Origin: Bradyrhizobium xenonodulans
Lineage (GTDB): Bacteria; Pseudomonadota; Alphaproteobacteria; Rhizobiales; Xanthobacteraceae
NCBI RefSeq assembly: GCF_027594865.1
Contig: NZ_CP089391.1
Location: 5,982,501-6,046,500, forward strand
Reading direction: 5' to 3'
DNA: 64,000 nucleotides
Below, one piece after another: positions 32,649 to 39,951 of this stretch (position 1 is its first letter; each line of letters starts with the position of its first letter). A model generated the notes under the pieces. That model did not search any database, had not been told where the DNA came from, and saw only the letters and a program-made list of their open reading frames with translations. Position numbers and translations under genes: made by a program.

Positions 32649-32678
32649 TTCCGACACCAGGCCTTCCGACACCAGGCC
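32649..32678. repeat. 15-bp tandem repeat in the rsmH leader
   Basis: Two perfect adjacent copies of TTCCGACACCAGGCC, with a partial third, end 11 bp before the rsmH start codon. On the minus strand the unit carries the GGAAGG ribosome-binding site. It is in frame with rsmH (AWCRK per unit), so copy-number change would not shift the frame. Confidence 0.7.
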
Positions 32679-32921
32679 TGCCGAACGTCCATGCGCGATT
32701 GAGGACGAACAAGCCCATAACGCCTCGAATAATTCCGCGTCGCGGCGGTTCCACGACAAAGCCCTCGTCCAGCACGGTCACCAAGCCCGGTCATCCCGGG
32801 CCGCAAACCCAGTGTTCCCAGGGGAATTTGTCGGGCAGCCATGGGATTTCGAGCCAAAAATGCGCTTCGGCCGCCTCAGGACGCGGGTCGGCTCTTCATC
32901 TCTCAGTAACGGCCCTTAGCG

Positions 32922-32936
32922 TTAAGAAAGCGTTGA
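32922..32936. promoter_or_regulatory. CtrA-like site (7 of 8 bases)
   Basis: TTAA-GAAAGCG-TTGA matches the CtrA consensus TTAA-N7-TTAA at 7 of 8 positions, about 285 bp before rsmH. A few such matches are expected by chance in a window this size, so position is the main support. Confidence 0.3.
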
Positions 32937-33101
32937 TCGGCGCGCGACAAGTCGAAAAGGTGGCGGGGTGGGTGATGCTTCATCCACACACACAGGCCAA
33001 AATGCATCCGTTAACCGCGTCGCACGATTGCGCAGGGTGAAGGGTAAAGGAATAGTAAAGAGAAGGGCTTGGCCCACTCTTCTGTCCCGCTTGAGCTGTT
33101 C

Positions 33102-33965
33102 ATGTCATCCGGTTCGTCCACACCGTCTGGATCTGATTCGAAGCGCCAGCGCGTTCTCCCGGTTCCCAAGGCCGCGGCGAACATGCGGACGTTCGAGCCG
33201 GATTCCTCGATCGTCTCCGACATCATCCCCTCGCCGAACCATGGCGAGCGCAACAAGGGACGGCAGCCGGACATGATCCTGCTGCACTACACCGGCATGC
33301 CCGACGTCGAGGGCGCGCTGGCGCGGCTGTGCACCGCGGGCACCGAAGTGTCGGCGCATTACGTCGTGCTGGAGGACGGCCGCATCGTGCAATGCGTGCC
33401 CGAGACCAGGCGCGCCTGGCACGCCGGCGTCTCGTCCTGGGCCGGCGAGGACGACATCAACTCCTGCTCGATCGGCATCGAGATCATCAACCGCGGCCAT
33501 GACTGGGGCTATCCGGAATATCCGCTGCGCCAGATCGCCGCCGTGATCACGCTGTGCCGCGGCATCATGCTCCGCCGCAAGGTGCCGGCGCACCGGGTGC
33601 TCGGGCATTCCGACGTCGCACCCGCGCGCAAGAAGGACCCCGGCGAAAAATTTCCGTGGCATTCGCTGGCCAATTCCGGCGTCGGTCACTGGGTGACGCC
33701 CGCCCCCGTCGTGCGCGGCGAGACCCTGATGCTCGGCACCATCAGCGACGAGGTGCTGAGCCTGCAGCAGGCGCTCGCACGATACGGCTACGGCGTGCCG
33801 CTGACCGGCAAATACGACGCCGCCACCATGGAAGTCGTCACCGCGTTCCAACGGCACTTCCGCCCGGCGCGGCTGGATGGTGTCGCGGATCATTCGACGC
33901 TGTCGACATTGCAGGCGTTGCTCGGGAGCTTGCCGGCGGACGGGACGACGGTCGCGTCGAAGTGA
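33102..33965 (+). CDS. N-acetylmuramoyl-L-alanine amidase with peptidoglycan-binding domain
   Basis: A 287-residue amidase_2 (PGRP-like) zinc amidase that cuts the bond between MurNAc and the stem peptide. Zinc-site and active-site regions: LLHYTGM (His), AHYVVLEDGRI, IEIINRGHDWGYPEYP and VLGHSDVAPARKKDPGEKFPW (His and Asp/Lys). A C-terminal peptidoglycan-binding-1 domain (about residues 215-275, SLQQALARYGYGVPLTGKYD) follows. No obvious signal peptide, so it may act on recycled muropeptides or have an earlier or later start. TTG 33069, ATG 33102 and ATG 33183 are all possible, and none has a strong ribosome-binding site. It is divergent from the dcw cluster. Confidence 0.88.
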   Translation: MSSGSSTPSGSDSKRQRVLPVPKAAANMRTFEPDSSIVSDIIPSPNHGERNKGRQPDMILLHYTGMPDVEGALARLCTAGTEVSAHYVVLEDGRIVQCVPETRRAWHAGVSSWAGEDDINSCSIGIEIINRGHDWGYPEYPLRQIAAVITLCRGIMLRRKVPAHRVLGHSDVAPARKKDPGEKFPWHSLANSGVGHWVTPAPVVRGETLMLGTISDEVLSLQQALARYGYGVPLTGKYDAATMEVVTAFQRHFRPARLDGVADHSTLSTLQALLGSLPADGTTVASK

Positions 33966-33974
33966 CGGCCAAAG

Positions 33975-34006
33975 AGGCGCTGCGCTGCGTCCGGGGCACG
34001 AGTGTC
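33975..34006. repeat. Family F repeat, partial copy 2
   Basis: GAGGCGCTGCGCTGCGTCCG followed by GGGCACGAG matches one arm of the repeat at 8978. It lies between convergent amidase and sigma-factor genes. Confidence 0.4.
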
Positions 34007-35239
34007 CTACCCCATCTCCCTCACCCGTCGCGCATACAGCCGCCGCAACGGCTCGAGCTGCGTCGCCTCCGTCGCCGCGCGGTACGCCTCGCGCGCTTCG
34101 TTTGTGCGGCCGAGCCGGCGCAACAGATCCGCGCGCACCGCGGGTAATAGCTCATAACCGCGCAGCCCGCCGCGCGCAGCGATCGCATCGACGAGATCGA
34201 GCGCGCGCGCAGGCCCGTCGACCATCGACACCGCCGCGGCGTGGTTGAGCTCGACCACAGGCGACGGGTTGGTGCGCAGCAGCACCTCATAGAGTCCGGC
34301 GATCTGCGGCCAGTCAGTCTCGTCATAGCTCGGCGCACGCGCATGCAGCGCGGCGATCGCAGCCTGCACCGCATAGGCTTGCGGCCGCCCGGGCATCCGT
34401 AGCGCGTCCTCGACCAGATGCAGCCCCTCCTCGATCTGCACGCGATCCCAGAGCGAGCGGTCCTGCTCTTCCAGCAACACGACGTCGCCCGCCGAGGTCG
34501 CGCGCCCGGCGCGGCGCGCATCGTGCAGCAGCATCAAGGCCAGGAGGCCTTTGATACTGCTGCGATCAGGCATCAGCCGGTCGAGCAAGCGGCCGAGCCG
34601 GATGGCCTCGACGGCGAGATCGGGCCGCATCAAATCCGCACCCTCGGTTGCGACATAGCCTTCGGTGAAGACCAGATAGATCACCGCGAGCACGCCATCG
34701 AGCCGCGGCTCCATCGCGTCGCGCTCGGGCACTTCATAGGGAATGCCGGCGAGCCTGATCTTCTGCTTGGCGCGGACGAGCCGCTGCGCCATCGCCTCCT
34801 CGCTGACCAGGAAGGCGCGCGCGACCTGCGACGTCGAGAGCCCGCCGACGGTGCGCAGCGTCAATGCGACCTGGACCTCGGGCGCGAACGCCGGATGGCA
34901 GCAGGTGAAGATCAGCCGCAGCATGTCGTCATCGAGCATGGCCGGCGGCTCGTCGGCGGCCTGCGCGTTCGGCTCGAGCTCGTGCACGAGCGCCTGCTGC
35001 TTGCCGCGGAAGGCAATCTGACGGCGGACCCGATCAATCGCCTTGTGCCTGGCGACATTGACCAGCCAGGCACGCGGATTGTCTGGTAGCTCGTTTGCCG
35101 GCCAGCGCTCCAGCGCGACCGCAAAGGCATCCTGGAGCGCATCCTCGGCGAGATCGAAGTCGCCGACGAGGCGGATCAGCGTGGCCAGCGCCCGCCCCGC
35201 CTCGTCGCGAAAGATCGTGTCAATTTCACCCGGAGTCAT
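34007..35239 (-). CDS. ECF42-type RNA polymerase sigma factor
   Basis: A 410-residue sigma factor with an extended C-terminus. Region 2 (DFDLAEDALQDAFAVALERW, RAWLVNVARHKAIDRVRR) and region 4 (LRTVGGLSTSQVARAFLVSE) occupy the first 190 residues. The remainder is a helical TPR-like domain (LYEVLLRTNPSPVVELNHAA ... RRLGRTNEAREAYRAA) that replaces an anti-sigma factor in this class. The ATG at 35239 opens MTPGEIDTIFRDEAG. It lies 22 bp downstream of the YCII-domain gene, the hallmark ECF42 pairing. The frame is open upstream but overlaps that gene. Role: probable stress-responsive transcription of DGPF/YCII genes; the signal is unknown. Confidence 0.92.
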   Translation of the reverse strand: MTPGEIDTIFRDEAGRALATLIRLVGDFDLAEDALQDAFAVALERWPANELPDNPRAWLVNVARHKAIDRVRRQIAFRGKQQALVHELEPNAQAADEPPAMLDDDMLRLIFTCCHPAFAPEVQVALTLRTVGGLSTSQVARAFLVSEEAMAQRLVRAKQKIRLAGIPYEVPERDAMEPRLDGVLAVIYLVFTEGYVATEGADLMRPDLAVEAIRLGRLLDRLMPDRSSIKGLLALMLLHDARRAGRATSAGDVVLLEEQDRSLWDRVQIEEGLHLVEDALRMPGRPQAYAVQAAIAALHARAPSYDETDWPQIAGLYEVLLRTNPSPVVELNHAAAVSMVDGPARALDLVDAIAARGGLRGYELLPAVRADLLRRLGRTNEAREAYRAATEATQLEPLRRLYARRVREMG

Positions 35240-35261
35240 GTGTCGGCGCGCGGCCTGGCCG

Positions 35262-35615
35262 TCACTTGTCGTAGACCCAGATCGGCCGCACCTCGATCGA
35301 GCCGATGCGCGCGCTCGGAATGCGCGCGGCAATCTCGATCGCGGCATTGAGATCCTTGGCCTCGACCAGGTAATAGCCGCCGAGCTGCTCGCGCGTTTCC
35401 GCGAACGGGCCGTCGGTCGTCAGCGTCTTGCCGTCGCGCACGCGCACGGTCGTCGCGGTCGTGGTCGGCTGGAGCCGGTCGCCGGCCTTGAAATTGCCGT
35501 TCTGAATGATGGACTGAGTGAAGGTCTGATATTCCTCCGTCATCTGCTGGCCGGCCGCCGGGCGCATGTTCGCGTACTCGGCTTCGTTCTGGTAGATCAT
35601 CAGCAAATACTGCAT
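35262..35615 (-). CDS. YCII/DGPF-domain protein
   Basis: A 117-residue ferredoxin-like-fold protein. It carries the namesake DGPF motif in TTDGPFAETREQLGGYYLVE (about residues 66-85). Start: ATG at 35615 with AGGAG 7 nt upstream, preferred over the GTG one codon earlier. YCII proteins are small enzymes of mostly unknown activity and are typically the target and partner of ECF42 sigma factors, as here, where the genes are 22 bp apart. Confidence 0.9.
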   Translation of the reverse strand: MQYLLMIYQNEAEYANMRPAAGQQMTEEYQTFTQSIIQNGNFKAGDRLQPTTTATTVRVRDGKTLTTDGPFAETREQLGGYYLVEAKDLNAAIEIAARIPSARIGSIEVRPIWVYDK

Positions 35616-35654
35616 CACTTAACTCCTGTTGCACGGCTGGATCGCCGACATCCA

Positions 35655-35681
35655 GTCGAACGGGGCACGCTCCCAACGACA
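35655..35681 (-). promoter_or_regulatory. Candidate ECF-type promoter of the YCII-sigma operon
   Basis: On the minus strand TGTCGT (35681-35676), 17 bp, then CGAC (35658-35655), 40 nt before the YCII start codon. This resembles the TGTCGA-type -35 element reported for ECF42 promoters, as I recall it, and would imply autoregulation. Confidence 0.45.
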
Positions 35682-35765
35682 TCTTCAGGATAAATTATTT
35701 GCAGGAAGCGGGCACGGCGATATCGGCTTGACGGAACCGTCACAAATGCCCCATGCGTAAGGCGT

Positions 35766-36190
35766 CAGTCGGCCGGACGGCCGCTCCGGCAAGCGCCGAA
35801 AGGCCGCCGGGGAGGAAAGTCCGGGCTCCCTTGACATACGGTGCCGGATAACGTCCGGCGGGGGCAACCCCAGGGAAAGTGCCACAGAGAACGAACCGCC
35901 CGCCGTCGCTGCGCAAGCAGCGTAGGCGGGTAAGGGTGAAAAGGTGCGGTAAGAGCGCACCGCGGCTGCGGCAACGGAGCCGGCATGGTAAACCCCACCG
36001 GGAGCAAAACCGAATAGGGACGGCGTAGCGGGCTGTTCGCGAAAGCGATAACGCCGCGGGGCGATGTCAGGCCCGCCGTCCGGGTAGGTTGCTCGAGGCC
36101 ATGTGCAAACATGGTCCCAGAGGAATGGTCGTCACGTATCGTTCGCGCAAGCGGGCGGTGCCCTACAGAACCCGGCTTACAGGCCGGCTG
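35766..36190 (+). ncRNA. rnpB: RNase P RNA (class A)
   Basis: About 425 nt. Universally conserved elements are present in order: the P4-forming GAGGAAAGTCCGGGCTCC near 35811, ACAGAGAACGAACCGC, GGTAAGGGTGAAAAGGTGCG, GGTAAACCCCACCGGGAGCA, and the 3' ACAGAACCCGGCTTACAGGC. The ends pair as P1: AGTCGGCC near 35767 with GGCCGGCT near 36183. The RNA is the catalytic part of RNase P and matures tRNA 5' ends. Ends are approximate to a few bases. Frames that cross it on the minus strand are not genes. Confidence 0.96.
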
Positions 36191-36202
36191 ATATCTTGCA
36201 AC

Positions 36203-36234
36203 GAGGGGTTCGATTCTAGCGCATCGGACCCCTC
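36203..36234. terminator. Hairpin after rnpB
   Basis: GAGGGGTTCGAT / ATCGGACCCCTC forms a 12-bp stem with one G-U pair and an 8-nt loop, between rnpB and the convergent hydrolase gene. The following sequence has only a short T run. Confidence 0.6.
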
Positions 36235-36252
36235 ACCAATTTCACCGCTGCT

Positions 36253-36978
36253 TTACGCCGTGATTTCCTGCAGCGTCTGCATCAGCGCCTCCGGCGCCGT
36301 CACATTCGGCGCGTGGCTGGCATCGAGCTCGACATAGCGCCAGCCGTCCTCGCTCTTCGTCCGCTTCGCAAACTGCCCGAACACGTCGCCCGGCGGAATG
36401 CGCGTGCAATAGATGTAGCTGCGCGGCACCGCCGCCTCGCCATGCGCGAGCTTCAATCTCGTCTCGAAACATTTGATCGGCATGGCAACGCGGCGCGCGT
36501 TGAGCCAGTCGAGATCGGTTTGCGGCGTGTCCGGCGGCGGCGGATTCGGCGGGATGCGGTAGCCGTCGCCGGAGCTTGCTGCCTTGCGCATCGGCTCGCG
36601 CCCGCCCTCGTTGAGATCGAACAGCGACTGGCCGTCGCGCGGCACGAAGGCGTCGAGATAGATCAACTGCGTCACGCGTTCACGCGCCCGGTCGGCGACG
36701 CCGGTCGCGACCATGCCGCCATAGCTGTGGCCGAGCAGCACGACGTCGCCGAGGTCCTCGAACTTGATGACGTTGATGATGTCCTGGATATGCGTGTCGA
36801 GATCGACCGCGGGACTTGCGAGATGCGCGCGCTCGCCGAGGCCGGTATAGGTCGGCGCCACCAGGCGGTGGCCGGCCTGCGCCATCAGCGGATGCATCTT
36901 CTTCCAGGCCCACCCGCCGGACCAGGCGCCATGACAGAGCAGAAAAGTCCTCGCGCGTGCAGCCATCGGCGTTTCCAT
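36253..36978 (-). CDS. Alpha/beta hydrolase
   Basis: A 241-residue cytoplasmic hydrolase of the plant esterase/MKS1-like branch. HGAWSGGWAW near residue 16 forms the oxyanion region, the nucleophile elbow is GHSYGG (about 83-88, serine nucleophile), and the catalytic histidine is in ELDASHAPN near the C-terminus. Length and motif spacing are those of small-molecule esterases such as EstC. The substrate is unknown. It is convergent with rnpB and downstream of the DUF983 gene by 60 bp. Confidence 0.88.
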   Translation of the reverse strand: METPMAARARTFLLCHGAWSGGWAWKKMHPLMAQAGHRLVAPTYTGLGERAHLASPAVDLDTHIQDIINVIKFEDLGDVVLLGHSYGGMVATGVADRARERVTQLIYLDAFVPRDGQSLFDLNEGGREPMRKAASSGDGYRIPPNPPPPDTPQTDLDWLNARRVAMPIKCFETRLKLAHGEAAVPRSYIYCTRIPPGDVFGQFAKRTKSEDGWRYVELDASHAPNVTAPEALMQTLQEITA

Positions 36979-37038
36979 CGTTCTTGTTGATACGATGGAG
37001 TGTAGCGGCCGAATGCGCGATGTAAACGCCGCGGCCCG

Positions 37039-37467
37039 TCAGGCCGCGCGGGTGTTCACCTTCACAAGGACGGGCGCAACCGCCTCGCGCCGCAGCTTGC
37101 CCGCCTCAAAGCCGTGCATGCCGATCTGCCATTGCAGGCCGACGATCGAGCCTTTGGTCGGTTGCAGCAGCGCGAGCGAGGCGAACAGCGTCACCGGCAG
37201 CCACACGGCCAGTTGCAGCCAGACCGCCGGCGCATAGGCCGTCTCGACCGCGAGGATCGCCGGCACCACGAGATGGCCGACCACGACCATCACGAGATAG
37301 GCCGGGAAATCATCGGCGCGCTGGTGAAACAGCTCCTCGCCGCAATGGTCGCAAGCGTCTGCGACCTTCAGGAAGCGCCCGAACATATGTCCTTCGCCGC
37401 AGTTCGGGCACTTGCCCAGGAAGCCGCGCCACATCGCCTTCGTGAGAGAGACTGAACCGGCCGCCAT
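37039..37467 (-). CDS. DUF983 membrane protein
   Basis: A 142-residue protein with an N-terminal zinc-ribbon (CPNCGEGHMF ... CDHCGEELF, about residues 20-45) and two membrane segments (AYLVMVVVGHLVVPAILAVE; WLQLAVWLPVTLFASLALLQ), the DUF983 pattern. The ATG at 37467 has AGAGG 7 nt upstream, so I prefer it over the longer open frame to 37548. Function is unknown; homologues often lie near cytochrome oxidase assembly genes, but not here. Confidence 0.88.
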   Translation of the reverse strand: MAAGSVSLTKAMWRGFLGKCPNCGEGHMFGRFLKVADACDHCGEELFHQRADDFPAYLVMVVVGHLVVPAILAVETAYAPAVWLQLAVWLPVTLFASLALLQPTKGSIVGLQWQIGMHGFEAGKLRREAVAPVLVKVNTRAA

Positions 37468-37491
37468 GACCACACCTCTTCCTTTTCGACG

Positions 37492-37521
37492 ATCCATACA
37501 ATAATATCTTGCATCCATACA
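37492..37521. promoter_or_regulatory. Direct-repeat operator, probably for the MocR-type regulator
   Basis: Two exact copies of ATCCATACA (37492-37500 and 37513-37521) are spaced 21 bp start to start, i.e. two helical turns on one DNA face, in the 79-bp gap between the divergent DUF983 and MocR genes. A related GCATGGAT overlaps the MocR start codon. MocR proteins are known to bind direct repeats. Confidence 0.6.
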
Positions 37522-37546
37522 TTCAAAGGATATGGGCCAAAATTGC

Positions 37547-38917
37547 ATGGATTGGACCCCTACAATCTCGGAGCTGAGCGGCCCGCGCTACCAGCGCATC
37601 GTCGAGGCCATGGAAGCCGACATCGCCGCCGGCCGGCTGGTGCGCGGCCAGCAGCTCCCGACGCAGCGCGCGCTGGCAAAAGCCCTCGGCATCGACCTCA
37701 CCACGGTGACGCGCGCCTACACCGAAGCGCGGCGCCGCGGCATCATGGAAGCCCGGGTCGGACAGGGCTCGTTCGTGTCGGAGACCAGCGCGCGCCGCGC
37801 GATCGACCTGCCGCATCCGGTCGCGATCGACCTCTCGATGAACGTGCCGCCGCATCCGCTCGAGGCGCAACTCGACGAGCGCATCATCGCAGGAATGGAA
37901 GCGATCCGCGCGCAATCGGGCCTGACCGCCCATCTCAACTACCAGCCGCCCGGCGGCAGCGCGCATGAGCGCGAGGTCGCGGCGCGCTGGATGCGCGCCC
38001 GCGTTCCGCATGCGCATGTCGACAGGCTCGTGATCTTCCCCGGCACGCAGACGATCCTGTTCAACCTGCTCGCCCACCTTGCGAGGCCAGGCGACGTCGT
38101 GCTGACGGAGGCCCTGACCTTCCCCGGCATCAAGGCCGCAGCAGTGCGGCTCGGCGTCAAGCTCGTCGGCGTCGCGATGGACGACGGCGGCATCCTGCCC
38201 GATGCGCTGGCGAAGGCGTGCCGCACGCACAGGCCGAAGGCGGTCTATCTCATCCCGACGCTGCACAATCCGACCACCGCGACGCTTCTCCCCGAGCGAC
38301 GCAACGCGATCGCGAAGATCATTGGGGATGCCGGTACTTTTCTGATCGAGGACGACGCCTACGGCCTGCTCGACCGCGCGGCGTCGCCGATCGCGAACCT
38401 CATTCCCGAGCGGACCTATCTCGCAACCACGCTGTCAAAATGCATCGTCCCGGCGCTGCGCGTCGCCTATCTCGTGACGCCCGACAGCGCCGCGCAGCAG
38501 GAGATGCGGACTTACCTGCAGGCGACCGTGCAGATGCCGGCGCCGCTGATGGTTGCGCTGGTGACGCATTGGATCGAGACCGGCATCGCCGATCGCATCA
38601 TCACCGCCATCCGCAACGAGGCGATCGGCCGCCAGCAGCTTGCGCAGCGCGCACTCAAGGGCTTTCAGTTCCTGGCCAAGCCCGCCGCCCATCATCTGTG
38701 GCTCCGGCTGCCGGAGGGCCGACCCGACGTCGCGGCTCATCTCCTGCGCAATGGACTCGCGGTCGTCGCCGGCGATGCCTTCACCGTCGACGGAACGCCG
38801 CCGCATGCGGCGCGCGTCTCGCTCGGCGCGGCGCGCAACCGGGCGGAATTGACGGAGGCGCTACGTATCCTGGTCGGCGCGCTGCACAGGCCCGCCGACA
38901 CCAGGCAAATCGTCTAG
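37547..38917 (+). CDS. MocR-type regulator (GntR HTH plus aminotransferase domain)
   Basis: A 456-residue PLP-dependent transcription factor. An N-terminal winged helix (about 10-75, LPTQRALAKALGIDLTTVTR) is followed by a linker and a class I aminotransferase-like domain with the aspartate region EDDAYGLL and Schiff-base lysine K298 in TLSKCIVPALRVAY. MocR members use PLP or amino compounds as effector and usually control an adjacent gene. Here the divergent DUF983 gene shares the repeat-bearing promoter. The start MDWTPTISELSGPRYQ fits the family; an in-frame ATG at 37532 would add 5 residues. No strong ribosome-binding site precedes either. Confidence 0.9.
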   Translation: MDWTPTISELSGPRYQRIVEAMEADIAAGRLVRGQQLPTQRALAKALGIDLTTVTRAYTEARRRGIMEARVGQGSFVSETSARRAIDLPHPVAIDLSMNVPPHPLEAQLDERIIAGMEAIRAQSGLTAHLNYQPPGGSAHEREVAARWMRARVPHAHVDRLVIFPGTQTILFNLLAHLARPGDVVLTEALTFPGIKAAAVRLGVKLVGVAMDDGGILPDALAKACRTHRPKAVYLIPTLHNPTTATLLPERRNAIAKIIGDAGTFLIEDDAYGLLDRAASPIANLIPERTYLATTLSKCIVPALRVAYLVTPDSAAQQEMRTYLQATVQMPAPLMVALVTHWIETGIADRIITAIRNEAIGRQQLAQRALKGFQFLAKPAAHHLWLRLPEGRPDVAAHLLRNGLAVVAGDAFTVDGTPPHAARVSLGAARNRAELTEALRILVGALHRPADTRQIV

Positions 38918-38979
38918 AGCATGATCCGGACCCGAGGGGCCGCGTCAGCGCAAAGTGTGAAGCGGTTTTCCGACAAGCG
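38917..38979. repeat. Partial dispersed repeat, family G
   Basis: AGAGCATGATCCGGACCC ... GTGTGAAGCGGTTTTCCGAC resembles one arm of a widespread rhizobial palindrome (AGCATGATCCGGAAAAGTGTGAAGCGG type). It abuts the MocR stop codon. Confidence 0.5.
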
Positions 38980-39098
38980 CGCGCCGCCGGCGTAAGCTGG
39001 CCGCCGTTCAGCACGTCACGACCGGGATGCGCGGCCTGATAGGCCGCGGGCTCGGAAAACTGCGCCTGCGCCATCGTCTTTTGCGAGCGCTCGACCAC
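38975..39098 (-). pseudogene. Possible remnant of a small gene
   Basis: From a GTG at 39098 the minus strand encodes MVERSQKTMAQAQFSEPAA then YQAAHPGRDVLNGGQLTPAAR, which looks like genuine protein sequence. The frame then runs into the family G repeat and antisense of the MocR gene. I interpret it as the 5' part of a small gene truncated by repeat insertion. Weak evidence. Confidence 0.3.
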
Positions 39099-39207
39099 CG
39101 CAGATCACGCTTGCGTGCAGCGCGGATTGACCTGCCCGGCCGCAGCCGTGCTATGCGGACGATGGCGGTCGACAATTCGGGATCGCCCAGGCAACAAGGA
39201 CGATCCG

Positions 39208-39951
39208 TTGGGAACGCTCACCTACGTGCTGCTGCTGTTCGGCGCGCTGGCCGGCGGCTTCGTCTCGGGCCTGGCCGGCTTCGGCACGGCGCTGATGGCG
39301 CTCGGCATCTGGCTCTACGTGCTGCCGCCTTCGCTGGCCGTGCCGCTGGTGCTGATCTGCTCGGTGATTGCGCAGACCTCGACGCTGCCGTCGATGTGGA
39401 AGAGTTTTGATCTTTCGTTGGTCTGGCCGTTCCTGATCGGAGGACTGATCGGCGTGCCGCTCGGAACCATGCTGGTCGCCTCCGCCGATCCCAAAGTGTT
39501 CAAGCTGAGCGTCGGCGTCCTGATCCTGATCTTCTCGACCGCTCTCTATCTCAACAAGAAGCCGCTCGCCGTCACGTTCGGCGGCCGGATCGCCGACGGC
39601 GCGATCGGCTTTGCCGGCGGCATTTTGGGCGGCCTCGCCGGGTTGTCCGGACCGCTGCCGATCCTGTGGGCCAACATCCGCGGCTGGAACAAACACGAGC
39701 GGCGCGGCATCTTCCAGCTCTTCAATTTCACCGTGCTCACCACCGCGCTGGTGTTGCAGACCGCGTCCGGCCTCGTCGAATTCAAGGTGGTCTGGCTCGC
39801 AGCTGTCGCCTTTCCGGGCACGCTGATCGGTGCATGGGCCGGCGCGCGCGTCTATCACGCGCTGAACGACAAGCATTTTGGCGACGTCGTGCTCGGCCTC
39901 TTGTTCCTGTCGGGCCTGACTCTCGTCTGGAACAGTATCGGCGCGTTCTAG
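39208..39951 (+). CDS. TauE/SafE family membrane permease
   Basis: A 247-residue protein with about 8 membrane segments. The two repeats typical of the family are visible: GGFVSGLAGFGTALMALGIW and FAGGILGGLAGLSGPLPILW. The family exports or imports sulfonates or sulfite; the substrate is unknown here. The frame is open to 39115, but the TTG at 39208 has AAGGA exactly 7 nt upstream and starts directly into the first membrane segment. Its TAG stop overlaps the stop of the convergent O-antigen-ligase-like gene in a shared CTAG. Confidence 0.88.
   Translation: MGTLTYVLLLFGALAGGFVSGLAGFGTALMALGIWLYVLPPSLAVPLVLICSVIAQTSTLPSMWKSFDLSLVWPFLIGGLIGVPLGTMLVASADPKVFKLSVGVLILIFSTALYLNKKPLAVTFGGRIADGAIGFAGGILGGLAGLSGPLPILWANIRGWNKHERRGIFQLFNFTVLTTALVLQTASGLVEFKVVWLAAVAFPGTLIGAWAGARVYHALNDKHFGDVVLGLLFLSGLTLVWNSIGAF

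Larger units (their letters stand above)
32639..33101. other. rsmH/amidase divergent region, likely dcw promoter
   Basis: This 463-bp stretch has no convincing gene and in particular no mraZ. It contains the 15-bp tandem repeat, a TTAA-N7-TTGA element (32922-32936) and lower-GC DNA (about 32990-33065), consistent with divergent promoters for the dcw cluster and the amidase. I searched by eye for the MraZ operator pattern (spaced TGGG boxes) and did not find it. Confidence 0.5.

Noticed and set aside
32960..32980. GGTGGCGGGGTGGGTGATG as an MraZ operator
   Set aside because: MraZ sites need several TGGG boxes at regular spacing; only one proper box is present, and mraZ itself is missing.
35685..36112. 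Minus-strand frames across 35685-36112
   Set aside because: They lie within RNase P RNA, which explains the sequence completely.
36201..36236. GGGGTTCGATTC resembling a tRNA T-arm next to rnpB
   Set aside because: No acceptor, D or anticodon arms around it. The stretch forms a simple terminator-like hairpin.
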